Shown here piece by piece: positions 35,345-44,168 of a DNA stretch of 64,000 nucleotides. Position 1 is the first letter of the stretch; the number at the start of each line of letters is the position of its first letter. The notes below the pieces were generated by a model. The model was not told the origin of the DNA, did not search any database, and saw only the letters and a program-made list of their open reading frames with translations. The stretch is from Dawidia soli (GTDB lineage: Bacteria; Bacteroidota; Bacteroidia; Cytophagales; Cyclobacteriaceae): assembly GCF_018598185.1 (NCBI RefSeq), contig NZ_JAHESC010000031.1, positions 28,633 through 92,632 of the forward strand, read 5' to 3'. Position numbers and translations under genes: made by a program.

Positions 35345-36088
35345 TTAAGCAGGATTCAAAACAGCAAAGGCTTCATCCGGCGACTTACGGCTTAGCTCAT
35401 AGATATAGGCCGTGTTGCCCACTCGCACTTCATAATCGTTGTTTTCGAATGCCTTTAATAATTCCTCTGCTACAACCGATGGAGGTATGCCATGTTCCCC
35501 TCCTCCGATCTCAGACGAGAATTCGGTGTTCACCAGCGGCGGCATCAGCTCAAATACTTTTACGCGGCTGTTTTTTGCCAGCGCATGGCGCAGCGACACA
35601 GTGTACGAGTGCAGGGCGGCTTTCGTCGCGCTGTAGGTGGCGATGATGTGATTCGGCGTATAGGCTACGATAGACGATACATCTACGATCGCCGCTTCGG
35701 CTTGCTGGCGGAGGATGGGCAGCAGCTTTTCATTCAGGCGAATGATGGAAAGATAATTCGTCGCGATTTCTTCCGCCGCTTTTTCATAGGTGCCATCGGC
35801 TTGCGCCAGGTCGTGCACAAAGGCCCGGCCGGCGTTGTTGATCACCACGTTCAGGCGGGGAAACTCCGCCTGCAGGCGGGCGACAAGCTGATCGACATCC
35901 GCAGCACGGGTCACATCGCTCACGATACCCGTCACCCCGGGAAGTTGATCAACCGCGTTCTGCAACCGGGCCGCGTCGCGACCGGTAATAATGACGTTGT
36001 TTCCGTTGGCGTTAAATTGTTTGGCGAGTTCCAGGCCAATGCCCGCAGTGCCACCTGTGATCAGGACGGTGTTGTTTGTTGTTTTCAT
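35345..36088 (-). CDS. short-chain dehydrogenase/reductase, DltE-like
   Basis: 247 residues with a Rossmann fold: cofactor loop TGGTAGIG (NADP-type, as Arg in ITGRDAARL follows the second strand), NNAG, catalytic Ser in DVSSI and Y-x-x-x-K in YSATKAALHSYTVSLRHAL. The C-terminal half (VKVFELMPPLVNTEFSSEIG) resembles DltE-type oxidoreductases. The substrate is unknown. It lies 19 bp after the TetR gene on the same strand and is probably regulated by it, a layout common for SDR enzymes induced by a small electrophile or quinone. Confidence 0.92.
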   Translation of the reverse strand: MKTTNNTVLITGGTAGIGLELAKQFNANGNNVIITGRDAARLQNAVDQLPGVTGIVSDVTRAADVDQLVARLQAEFPRLNVVINNAGRAFVHDLAQADGTYEKAAEEIATNYLSIIRLNEKLLPILRQQAEAAIVDVSSIVAYTPNHIIATYSATKAALHSYTVSLRHALAKNSRVKVFELMPPLVNTEFSSEIGGGEHGIPPSVVAEELLKAFENNDYEVRVGNTAYIYELSRKSPDEAFAVLNPA

Positions 36089-36107
36089 AATATACTTGGT
36101 ATGTAGG

Positions 36108-36704
36108 TTATTCTGATAAAATATCTTCGATGGTACGCTCGACCGAACGCATCACTGTTTTTAGCAAGGCCGGCTTGCCCGTCACGCGCGCCATCATCAC
36201 GCCGCCTTCGATCATGGCCACGATGGCCACCGCTACTTCCTGCGCGTTGACCGACGCCTTAACCTCGCCCGCACGTATGCCTTGTTCGATCACGCTTACG
36301 ATCGTGTCCTTCCAGTCCATCACGGCCGCATGCGCCCGTTCCCGCAAAGCGGGGTGCGTATCGTCGGCCTCGATCGCGGTGTTCAAAATAGGACAACCGC
36401 CTTGCGGAAAGGCATGGCGAAAGGAAGGGTCGTTGTAAACACGGATGTACGCAACGAGCTTTTCGCGCGCGGAGTCCGCTTTCGCCATCTCCGACTGGAT
36501 CAGCGTGTGTACCATGTTGAGGTTGTAGTCAAAGCACGCCAGGGCCACCTCGTCTTTGTTCGCAAAGTTGTTGTAAATGCTCCCCTTGGTCAGGCCAGTC
36601 GCCTTTTCGAGATCCGACAGCGAGGTGCCCGCGTAGCCTTTCATGTTAAAGACGGGCGCCGTGCGCTCGATGATGAATGTCCGGGTTTGTTCTGCTTTTG
36701 GCAT
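36108..36704 (-). CDS. TetR/AcrR-family transcriptional repressor
   Basis: 198 residues. The N-terminal helix-turn-helix is SLSDLEKATGLTKGSIYNNF. The C-terminal ligand domain has a conserved GGCPILNTAIEADD with a Cys that could be a redox or electrophile sensor, as in TetR_C_6-like relatives. It is the first gene of the minus-strand operon with the SDR and DUF2798 genes. A perfect 22-bp palindrome lies 20 bp upstream of its start, so it most likely represses its own operon, and binding of an inducer or oxidation would release it. Confidence 0.93.
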   Translation of the reverse strand: MPKAEQTRTFIIERTAPVFNMKGYAGTSLSDLEKATGLTKGSIYNNFANKDEVALACFDYNLNMVHTLIQSEMAKADSAREKLVAYIRVYNDPSFRHAFPQGGCPILNTAIEADDTHPALRERAHAAVMDWKDTIVSVIEQGIRAGEVKASVNAQEVAVAIVAMIEGGVMMARVTGKPALLKTVMRSVERTIEDILSE

Positions 36705-36724
36705 TGTTCTTAACCTTTTGGTAA

Positions 36725-36746
36725 AACCATACCGATCGGTATGGTT
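36725..36746. promoter_or_regulatory. probable TetR operator (22-bp perfect palindrome)
   Basis: The two 11-bp halves AACCATACCGA and TCGGTATGGTT are exact reverse complements. It sits 20 bp upstream of the tetR start codon. Size and symmetry fit a TetR dimer site. Confidence 0.85.
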
Positions 36747-36930
36747 GTAGAACCGGAGCCGTGACCATTAGGTTCACGCAGCAGCAAAAAAATCCATCGT
36801 TATTTTCTAACCACTTGAAGCTAACCCTTGTAAAGAGATCTTTCGGGCTTCACCTTTTAATAATTGACCCCTGCCGCTCAATCAATCCTTTTTTTCTTTC
36901 TCCAATTCGTGTTGAGTTTTAATTCCCGCT

Positions 36931-36948
36931 CAGGCCGTAAACGGCCTG
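36931..36948. repeat. inverted repeat in the GH5 leader
   Basis: CAGGCCGT-AA-ACGGCCTG, a perfect 8-bp inverted repeat 36 bp before the start of the cellulase gene. It could be an operator or an RNA hairpin. No T tract follows. Confidence 0.7.
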
Positions 36949-36984
36949 TTACGGAGCAGACTACCAAAACCAAATTTTAATGCT

Positions 36985-39363
36985 ATGATTAAACCATTCC
37001 GAATTGTTATGTTAAACCTGCTGCTGACCGCAGCCTGCTGGCAGATGTCGGCGCCGCTGGCGCACGCACAAACGCCCGTGCAGAAGAACGGTCAGCTTCG
37101 GGTGATTGGCACCAAGCTCTGCAACCAGTATGGCAACCCCATCCAGTTGCGCGGCATGAGCACGCACGGCATTCAGTGGCACGGCTGGGGCCGTTCGCTG
37201 AACGAAAACTCACTCAATGTACTGGCGTACGAGTGGGGTGCTGACATCCTCCGCATTTCCATGTATGTGCAGGAGGGTGGTTATGAAACCAATCCTACTG
37301 CCTTTACCAACCAGGTGAAGACCCTGGTGAACGAAGCTACCGAACGCGGCATGTACGCCCTGGTGGACTGGCACCAGCTCACGCCCGGCGATCCGAACTA
37401 CAACCTGGCCCGCGCCAAGACGTTCTTTACAGAGATCGCCAACACCTTTAAGGGCTACAATAACATTATCTATGACGTCTGCAACGAGCCGAATGGCAAC
37501 AGCGTAACGTGGAATGTTATCAAGACATACGCCGACCAGATCATCCCCGTGATCCGTGCCATTGACTCCGACGCCGTCGTGCTTGTCGGTACGCACGCCT
37601 GGAGCTCGATGGGGGTATCGATGGGTCGCAGCGCGCAGGACATTGTGAGCAACCCGCTTGCCTTTCCCAACGTGATGTACACCTTTCACTTCTATGCCAA
37701 AAGCCATGGCACTTCCTACCTGAACGAGCTGAGCTGGGCCGCCGACCGCCTGCCGGTGTTCGTGTCTGAGTTCGGCTCGCAAGAGGCTTCGGGCGACGGC
37801 CCGAACGACTTTGTGATGACACAGCGTTATATCGACCTGATGCGTCAGAAGAAGATCAGCTGGACCAACTGGAACTACTCCGACGACCCGCTGTCGGGTG
37901 CGGTATGGAAAACGGGCATCTCGCCGAACGGTCCCTGGACAACGAGTAACCTGAAAGAAGCAGGTCTGTGGATCCGCGACAAGATCATGAACCCTGCGGA
38001 CGATTTCCCGGGCGGTGGCACCAACCAATCGCCTACGGTAAACATTACGGCCCCGACCAATGGCAGCAGCTTCACGGCGCCGGCCAGCATCACGATCACC
38101 GCCAATGCGGCCGACGCCGATGGCAGCATTACCGGTGTATCGTTCTACCAGGGCACTACCCTGCTGGGCACGGACAACACCGCACCCTATAGCTACACGT
38201 GGAGCAGCGTAAACGCTGGCAGCTATTCATTAACCGCCATTGCTACGGACAATGCCGGTGCTTCTACTACATCGGGCATCGTCACGGTCTCTGTCACCAC
38301 CGGCAACAGCGGCGCAAACATCGCACTGAACAAAACGGTAACGACTTCGTCTATCGAAGGTGCCGGCCTGGAAGGTGGCAACGCTGTGGACGGCAACCTG
38401 TCAACCCGTTGGGCCAGCGCAGAGACGGCGACCGAATGGATCACGGTCGACCTCGGCGCAACCTATGCGGTGAACCGCGTGAAGATCACCTGGGAAGCTG
38501 CCTATGCAGCGAACTACGCCATCGAGATTTCAGCCGACAATAACAACTGGGCACCGCTGCGCACCGTAACCGGCAACACGGCGCTGGTCAACGACTATTC
38601 CGGCCTGAGCGGTAGCGGTCGTTACGTACGCATCTATGGCACGGTGCGCGGATTGCCTTACGGTTATTCCATCTTCGAGCTGGAAGTATATGGCTCGCTG
38701 GTAACAAACCCGGTAAGCAACATCGCCTTGAACAAATCTGTCACGACCTCTTCGATCGAGGCGGCGGGTCTGGAGGGCGACAAAGCTGTCGACGGCAACG
38801 GTTCAACCCGCTGGGCCAGCGCGGAAACTCCCCTGGAGTGGATCGCTGTCGACCTGGGCGGAACATACGCCATCAGCCGTGTGAAGATCACCTGGGAAGC
38901 TGCTTATGGCAGAGACTATGTTATCGAAACATCAACCGACGGCAATGCGTGGTCTACGTTGAAACCGGTTACCGGCAACACGGCCCTGGTGAACGATCAC
39001 ACCGGCCTGAACGGTACGGCACGGTACGTACGCATCAACGCTTCCGTGCGTGGCACCGAGTGGGGTTATTCTATCTATGAGCTGGAAGTGTATGGCACGG
39101 TGATCACCGCCGCGCGCACGGCCGCAGCAAACGAGATCGTAAGCTACCCCAACCCGGCCGACGACGAAGTGACCTTGCTTTTCGACGCCTCCTGGCGCGG
39201 TGGCAACGTCCAGTTGCTGGACTACTCCGGCAATGTACTGAAGCAAGAGAACATCAATAACAACGAGCACAGCTTCGACCTGCGCGGTGTGCCGACAGGA
39301 AACTACCTGTTGAAAGCTACCAACGGCAAGAAAAGCACGGTTCGGAAAATACGTAAGAAATAG
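36985..39363 (+). CDS. secreted GH5 endoglucanase with two F5/8-type C domains and T9SS tail
   Basis: 792 residues. A signal peptide (to about residue 29) is followed by a GH5 barrel (about 38-330): WHQL, acid/base E168 in YDVCNEP, HFYAK, nucleophile E262 in VFVSEFG, and WTNWNYSD. It hydrolyses beta-1,4-glucans, cellulose-like or mixed-linkage. A bacterial Ig-like/chitobiase-like domain (about 345-440, NITAPTNGSSFTAPASI) joins it to two tandem discoidin (F5/8 type C, CBM32-like) domains of 134 residues each, which are nearly identical. The C-terminus (SYPNPADDEVTLLF) is a T9SS sorting domain. It should be displayed on or released from the cell surface. There is no neighbouring PUL. Confidence 0.94.
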   Translation: MIKPFRIVMLNLLLTAACWQMSAPLAHAQTPVQKNGQLRVIGTKLCNQYGNPIQLRGMSTHGIQWHGWGRSLNENSLNVLAYEWGADILRISMYVQEGGYETNPTAFTNQVKTLVNEATERGMYALVDWHQLTPGDPNYNLARAKTFFTEIANTFKGYNNIIYDVCNEPNGNSVTWNVIKTYADQIIPVIRAIDSDAVVLVGTHAWSSMGVSMGRSAQDIVSNPLAFPNVMYTFHFYAKSHGTSYLNELSWAADRLPVFVSEFGSQEASGDGPNDFVMTQRYIDLMRQKKISWTNWNYSDDPLSGAVWKTGISPNGPWTTSNLKEAGLWIRDKIMNPADDFPGGGTNQSPTVNITAPTNGSSFTAPASITITANAADADGSITGVSFYQGTTLLGTDNTAPYSYTWSSVNAGSYSLTAIATDNAGASTTSGIVTVSVTTGNSGANIALNKTVTTSSIEGAGLEGGNAVDGNLSTRWASAETATEWITVDLGATYAVNRVKITWEAAYAANYAIEISADNNNWAPLRTVTGNTALVNDYSGLSGSGRYVRIYGTVRGLPYGYSIFELEVYGSLVTNPVSNIALNKSVTTSSIEAAGLEGDKAVDGNGSTRWASAETPLEWIAVDLGGTYAISRVKITWEAAYGRDYVIETSTDGNAWSTLKPVTGNTALVNDHTGLNGTARYVRINASVRGTEWGYSIYELEVYGTVITAARTAAANEIVSYPNPADDEVTLLFDASWRGGNVQLLDYSGNVLKQENINNNEHSFDLRGVPTGNYLLKATNGKKSTVRKIRKK
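38317..39108 (+). repeat. tandem duplication of the discoidin-domain coding sequence
   Basis: The segment starting AACATCGC at 38317 is repeated from 38719, an offset of 402 bp (134 codons). The proteins share NIALNK-VTTSSIE, NGSTRWASAET-like and WEAAY motifs in the same order. Similarity is high but not perfect, so the duplication is not brand new. Confidence 0.85.
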
Positions 39364-39394
39364 CGTGTACTGACAGCTTGAAGAAAGGACATAT

Positions 39395-39427
39395 AAAAAA
39401 TACCCGGCTGACGACCGGGTATTTTTT
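39395..39427. terminator. bidirectional rho-independent terminator
   Basis: TACCCGG (39401-39407) / CCGGGTA (39415-39421) with flanking A6 and T6 that extend the stem to 13 bp; 7-nt loop. It separates the convergent GH5 and DUF4286 genes. Confidence 0.9.
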
Positions 39428-39435
39428 TGTCTTTA

Positions 39436-39738
39436 TCATACTTCCTCCAGCAAGGTCCGGAAGGCTACGTGCCGGTCTTTATAACGCTGCTGGTGCGCGC
39501 GGTTCAGTTCCGGCTCCACCTGCTCGACAAACTGCACCACCCGCTCGATCGAGGCCGCAAAATATTGGACGCTGTACGACACCGAACCATCTTCCTGGTC
39601 GTGTAATACCTTGTACATTTTCCAGTCAGCAAACATGCCGGTAGCCATCACCACCGGTATATATTGATCCTTCATCCACTGCACCCACTCCGCCTCAAGA
39701 TCCTTGTCGATGCCGACTGTTACATTATATAAAAACAT
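39436..39738 (-). CDS. DUF4286 family protein
   Basis: 100 residues, cytoplasmic. The family pattern YNVTVGIDKDLEAEWVQWMK is followed by a ferredoxin-like fold with the C-terminal H-x-x-x-x-x-x-D-R-H-V segment. Function unknown; it is widespread in Bacteroidota. It is the last gene of an operon with DUF2461 and murF (32 bp after the DUF2461 stop). Confidence 0.8.
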   Translation of the reverse strand: MFLYNVTVGIDKDLEAEWVQWMKDQYIPVVMATGMFADWKMYKVLHDQEDGSVSYSVQYFAASIERVVQFVEQVEPELNRAHQQRYKDRHVAFRTLLEEV

Positions 39739-39770
39739 GGTACAAAGTTAATATGCCGGTCGCAGCCTGC

Positions 39771-40433
39771 CTACGCCAGCACTTCTTTCAGAAAATCATT
39801 TAACGGCTTGGCCGATTTAAGTGTGTCGGCCACCTGCTTGAGGAATTTCTTGTCCACCACCTCGGCGTCGCTAAAGTTGCGAATGACAATAAAGCTCTTC
39901 AGCCGCAGCCAGTCCGCATGCGGATGATCTTTGGGATATCCTTTGGGTGCATTTTTCAGGGCGCCTTCGTCCCAAAACTTCTCGAAATTGGCTTTGAACT
40001 TTTTTTCGCGAAAGATTTTCTCCAGCGTGGCGGCGTTGTAGTCTATTTCCTGCCGTACCCTGGCGAGGGTCTCCGGCTCGGGTTGAAACAACCCAATGGC
40101 CACAAAGCTTTCGCCGCCCGGCTGCACCTGGAAGTAATATCCCGGCATGCCGAGCCCTTTGCCGGCGGCGGAAAGACCCGCGCCAAAATTATTTTTGTAC
40201 GGCCGTTTGTCTTTGCTGAAGCGCACGTCGCGGTAAATGCGGAAGATCTGCTTTTTCGGCTCCAGCCCGGCCAGCGACGTATCAAATTTGATCATGTCGT
40301 TCAACAGGGCGCCGATCGCCTGTTCAAAATGATCGCGTGCCGCTACGTACCGTGGCTTGTTCTTTTCAAACCATTCGCGATCGTTGTTCCTGGCAAGGTC
40401 CTTCAGGAACTTGAGTATGGGTGCAAACTCCAT
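39771..40433 (-). CDS. DUF2461 family protein
   Basis: 220 residues, soluble. Conserved patterns are FLKDLARNNDREWFEKNKPR, RIYRDVRFSKDKRPYKNNFG, PGYYFQVQPGGESFVAIGL and WLRLKSFIVIRNFSD, all characteristic of this family. Its biochemical role is not established. It begins 20 bp after the murF stop, so it is co-transcribed with a cell-wall gene. Confidence 0.88.
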   Translation of the reverse strand: MEFAPILKFLKDLARNNDREWFEKNKPRYVAARDHFEQAIGALLNDMIKFDTSLAGLEPKKQIFRIYRDVRFSKDKRPYKNNFGAGLSAAGKGLGMPGYYFQVQPGGESFVAIGLFQPEPETLARVRQEIDYNAATLEKIFREKKFKANFEKFWDEGALKNAPKGYPKDHPHADWLRLKSFIVIRNFSDAEVVDKKFLKQVADTLKSAKPLNDFLKEVLA

Positions 40434-40453
40434 GGTGATACTATCGTGTGTGT

Positions 40454-41737
40454 TTATAAACTGTCGACTACGGTTTCCAGACCGATGCCCCGCGACGCCT
40501 TTACCAGGATTGTCGCCGACGCCAGCGGATTTTTTTTCAACTCGGCAATGAGATCATCTTTGGTGGTGAAGTGCCGGGCACCGGGCAGGGCTTCGGCCGT
40601 GGCCCGCACCAGGTTGCCGCACAGGTATACCGCGGCAAAGTTCTTCTCGCGCAGCAGGGCGCCCAGCGCGGCGTGCTCCTTTTCGGCTTCTTCCTCCAGC
40701 TCGAACATGTCGCCCAGGATCGCCACCTTCCGTTCGGCCTTCATGGCCGCGAGATTTTCAATAGCCGCTTGCATCGAGCTGGGATTGGCGTTGTAGGCAT
40801 CCAATATAATAGTGTTGCTGCCTTTGTGTACGATCTGCGACCGCATGTTTCCCGGCACGTAGGAGGCAATGGCCTGGTTCGCTTGCTTGTCGTCTACGCC
40901 AAAGAATTTGCCGATGCACAACGCTGCCGCGATGTTCTCAAAATTATAGCTGCCGATCAGGTTTGTTGTGATCGTCTCGCCGTTCTCGGCGCGGACCCGC
41001 ACAAACGGATCGGCATCGACCAGCTCGCATTGATAGTAGTCGCCTGCGGCCGGGTAAAATACGGGGGCGGCAAAACGCTTGGCCATGTTGGCCAGTACGG
41101 GGTTCTGTGATTGGATGAACACGGTGCCGTTATGCGTCAGCAGGTGTTGATACAGCTCCGACTTGGCCCGGATGATATTTTCATAACCGCCAAACGTGCC
41201 GATGTGTGCCCGGCCGATGTTGGTAATAAATCCGTGGGTGGGGTTGGCGATCGAACAAAGCAAGGCGATCTCACCCATGTGGTTGGCGCCCATTTCCACT
41301 ACCGCGATCTCGTATGAATCGTCGATGGCCAGCAGTGTAAGCGGCACACCGATGTGGTTGTTCAGGTTGCCCCGGGTGGCGTAGGTCCTGAACTTCTGAC
41401 TGAGCACGGCGCTGACCAGCTCCTTGCTGGTGGTCTTTCCGTTAGAGCCCGTAAGTCCCACGACCGGCATTTTCAACTGGCCGCGATGATACCGGGCCAG
41501 CGCCTGCAGCGTCGTGAGCACGTCGTCCACCAGCAGGCAGCGATCGTCTACTTTATACCGGGCTTCGTCAATGACTACATACCGGGCGCCGGCCTCAAGG
41601 GCCTGCGCGGCAAATTCGTTGGCGTTAAAACGGTCTCCCTTCAGCGCAAAAAACATCGCTCCGGGCTCAATTTTACGGGTGTCGGTAGACACCTTGCCTG
41701 CCTCCTTGAACCGGGCGTACAATGCGGCTATTTCCAT
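40454..41737 (-). CDS. murF: UDP-N-acetylmuramoyl-tripeptide--D-alanyl-D-alanine ligase
   Basis: 427 residues of the Mur ligase family. The N-terminal substrate domain contains DTRKIEPGAMFFALKGDRFN, and the ATPase domain has the P-loop GLTGSNGKTTSKELV, ANHMGEI and TNIGRAHIGTFGG. The C-terminal domain holds LDAYNANPSSMQAAI. It adds D-Ala-D-Ala to the UDP-MurNAc-tripeptide in peptidoglycan precursor synthesis in the cytoplasm. It heads an operon with DUF2461 and DUF4286, separate from the main division/cell-wall cluster. The divergent spacer to the next gene has a branched inverted-repeat structure. Confidence 0.96.
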   Translation of the reverse strand: MEIAALYARFKEAGKVSTDTRKIEPGAMFFALKGDRFNANEFAAQALEAGARYVVIDEARYKVDDRCLLVDDVLTTLQALARYHRGQLKMPVVGLTGSNGKTTSKELVSAVLSQKFRTYATRGNLNNHIGVPLTLLAIDDSYEIAVVEMGANHMGEIALLCSIANPTHGFITNIGRAHIGTFGGYENIIRAKSELYQHLLTHNGTVFIQSQNPVLANMAKRFAAPVFYPAAGDYYQCELVDADPFVRVRAENGETITTNLIGSYNFENIAAALCIGKFFGVDDKQANQAIASYVPGNMRSQIVHKGSNTIILDAYNANPSSMQAAIENLAAMKAERKVAILGDMFELEEEAEKEHAALGALLREKNFAAVYLCGNLVRATAEALPGARHFTTKDDLIAELKKNPLASATILVKASRGIGLETVVDSL

Positions 41738-41755
41738 ACTGTGCTCTTCTATTTT

Positions 41756-41820
41756 GATACGGCCGTCCTTCCAGACTACGCCGGAAGAAAGTATCTTGCA
41801 GCAAGATAACAGGCCGTATC
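41756..41820. repeat. branched (three-way) inverted-repeat structure
   Basis: An outer stem GATACGGCC (41756-41764) / GGCCGTATC (41812-41820) of 9 perfect bp encloses two hairpins: CTTCC (41768-41772) / GGAAG (41782-41786), and TATCTTGC-A-GCAAGATA (41792-41808). It lies between the divergent murF and FG-GAP genes. There is no T tract. It could fold as an RNA three-way junction or be a cluster of operators. Confidence 0.6.
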
Positions 41821-41856
41821 GCGACTACGTTATGTAAAGGGAGAAATTTATTTTAC

Positions 41857-44088
41857 ATGAGAAGGTTTTTACACGCCGCACTGATCCTCTTCCCGCTAAG
41901 CCTGCAAGCTCAGTTTACCTATACGCTGGATAACTCCGTGCCGATCGCCGGTGCCGAGGCCAACCTCGACCTGGCCTGGGCCGGAGGGCTGAACGCCGCC
42001 CAATACAACACGCTGGATCTCAACCACGATGGCAAGGATGACCTGGTGGTGTACGACCGCATGGCTGGAAAAATTTCCACCTTCCTGCAGCAGGACGGCC
42101 GCTATGTTTATACACCCGTCTACGAGCGTTTTTTTCCGAGCGAGATCATCAACTGGTTGCTGCTGCGCGACTATGACCACGATGGCCGCAAGGACATCTT
42201 CACCGGCGACAACTTTGGCATGCGTGTGTTTCGTAACGTTACGCCCGACGGCGACACGCTTGCCTGGCAACACATTCGTTTTTACAGCGGCCCGGGCGGC
42301 GGCATGAGCGACGCGGTATTATACAAGGGTGCCGGCGCTTTCAAAACAAACCTGCAGATGGCTCCCGACGACATGCCCTCGATCTCCGATGTAGACGGCG
42401 ACGGCGACCTCGATATCTTCAGCATCAGCTTTGGCAGCACGGGCGGTACGGTGGGTTATTACAAAAACGTTGGCCTGGAAAACCACAGCCGTTATGACTC
42501 CCTCGACTTCGAGCGCATCACCAACAAATGGGGTGGCTTCGTAGAATGTGGCTGCGGCGATTTTGCTTTTAACAACGCCGCGTGCTTTGCCGGTGGCCGT
42601 CCCCAACACGCCGGTGGCAAAAGCCTGCTCGTACACGACTTTACGCACGATGGCATTCCGGATATTGTCCTGTCGGAAGCCGCCTGTAACCATCTTTGGC
42701 TGCTCGAAAACAAAGGCACGCTCGATGCCCCCGTGATCGACACCAACGTCGACTTTCCGGGGGCAAACGCACCGAACTTCTTATACCCCGCGGCCTACTA
42801 TGAAGATGTCGATTTCGATGGCAAGAAAGACATTATCGTTTCCACCAACCTGCCCAGCAAACAGATCAACCCGGCGGACGCTGCTACCTTTATCGACCTC
42901 GCCCGGTCCAGCCTGCTTTATAAAAACAACGGTACGGATACAGATCCCACATTCACCTTTGTAAAGAATAACTTCCTGCAGGATGCCATGCTGGAAGTCG
43001 GCGACAATGCCGTGCCGGCGTTTCTGGATTATGATGGTGATGGCGACTACGACCTGTTTGTCAGCCAGAACAGCTCCGCGAACTTCAGCGCCACGATACA
43101 GGTATACGAAAACACCGGCTCGGCCACGCTGCCGGCCTTTACGCACGTCGAAGCCGACTACCTCAACTTCACCTCGCTGCGCCTGTATAACATCAAGATC
43201 CAGTTTGCCGACATGGACATGAACGGCAGCAGCGACCTGGTCTTTACCGCCACCTCCCGCGACGATGGGGTGACACGCTTCTATTACATCCCGAACCGTG
43301 TCGGCGGCAGCGCCGACTTTTCGTTGAGCGACCGGCAGATCATTACCCTGCCCACGTTGCCCAATAATGCAAAACTGGTCGATTCGGAGAATATATTTGT
43401 CGTCGACGTCAATCTCGACGGGCGTCCGGATCTTTTGTATGGCCGTACCAACGGCACACTCTTTTACCTGAGAAACACCGGCGGCATCAGTTTTGTACTC
43501 GAAAAGGATACGTACCTGGGCCTGGCGTCGAGCGTGGTGCGCCAGAACATTGCCTGCGCCGCGGGAGATCTCGACGGCGATGGTACTGTCGACCTGGTCC
43601 TGGGCGACCAGACGGGCGTTTTGCGCATCGTCAGCGACTTCCGTCGGGCAGCGCACACGAACGATGCCGCCACCGAGATCCTGTGGAACCCCCTGGCAGA
43701 AAAATATGAAGCGTACAAGCTGGGCGGGCGCGTATGGCCCGTCGTTGTCAACCTGTTCAGCAGCGCGCGGCCGTCGCTGGTGGTGGGCAACATGCAAGGC
43801 GGCGTACACATTCTGCGCCACGACAATGAAGGCGTCCTTCCTCCCGAGCCCGAGATCTACCTGGGCTGGAACCCCGTAAACCGCCAGACACAACGATTGG
43901 AAGTGTACATCGATCGCCCCGCCACCGCGCAGGTCTACAGCATCACCGGCCAGGCTATTGGCAGGACGTTGTACCTGCGGGGACAGGACAAAACAGATGT
44001 GCCTGTGACAGCGCTCGCCTCCGGCATGTATATTTTGCGCATCGTGGTGGGTGGCAAATCGTTTGCGCGAAGATTTGTCGTGCTTTAA
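41857..44088 (+). CDS. secreted FG-GAP/VCBS-repeat beta-propeller protein with T9SS sorting domain
   Basis: 743 residues. A signal peptide (MRRFLHAALILFPLSLQAQ) is followed by repeated FG-GAP/integrin-alpha-like units with calcium-binding loops such as DLNHDGKDDLVVYDR, DVDGDGDLDIFS, DFDGKKDIIVS, DYDGDGDYDLFVS, DMNGSSDLVFT, DVNLDGRPDLLY and DLDGDGTVDLVLGD. They should form a Ca-dependent seven-bladed propeller. The C-terminus (VYSITGQAIGRTLYL to MYILRIVVGGKSFARRFVVL) is a T9SS-type sorting domain. It is likely a surface adhesin or binding protein; the ligand is unknown. It stands alone. Confidence 0.9.
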   Translation: MRRFLHAALILFPLSLQAQFTYTLDNSVPIAGAEANLDLAWAGGLNAAQYNTLDLNHDGKDDLVVYDRMAGKISTFLQQDGRYVYTPVYERFFPSEIINWLLLRDYDHDGRKDIFTGDNFGMRVFRNVTPDGDTLAWQHIRFYSGPGGGMSDAVLYKGAGAFKTNLQMAPDDMPSISDVDGDGDLDIFSISFGSTGGTVGYYKNVGLENHSRYDSLDFERITNKWGGFVECGCGDFAFNNAACFAGGRPQHAGGKSLLVHDFTHDGIPDIVLSEAACNHLWLLENKGTLDAPVIDTNVDFPGANAPNFLYPAAYYEDVDFDGKKDIIVSTNLPSKQINPADAATFIDLARSSLLYKNNGTDTDPTFTFVKNNFLQDAMLEVGDNAVPAFLDYDGDGDYDLFVSQNSSANFSATIQVYENTGSATLPAFTHVEADYLNFTSLRLYNIKIQFADMDMNGSSDLVFTATSRDDGVTRFYYIPNRVGGSADFSLSDRQIITLPTLPNNAKLVDSENIFVVDVNLDGRPDLLYGRTNGTLFYLRNTGGISFVLEKDTYLGLASSVVRQNIACAAGDLDGDGTVDLVLGDQTGVLRIVSDFRRAAHTNDAATEILWNPLAEKYEAYKLGGRVWPVVVNLFSSARPSLVVGNMQGGVHILRHDNEGVLPPEPEIYLGWNPVNRQTQRLEVYIDRPATAQVYSITGQAIGRTLYLRGQDKTDVPVTALASGMYILRIVVGGKSFARRFVVL

Positions 44089-44168
44089 TACAGCAATTGC
44101 TTCATCTTTACTGGCCGACCCCGACTCCTTAGATAGTAGCGAGCCGATCGGGCCGTAATTAACGCCGC

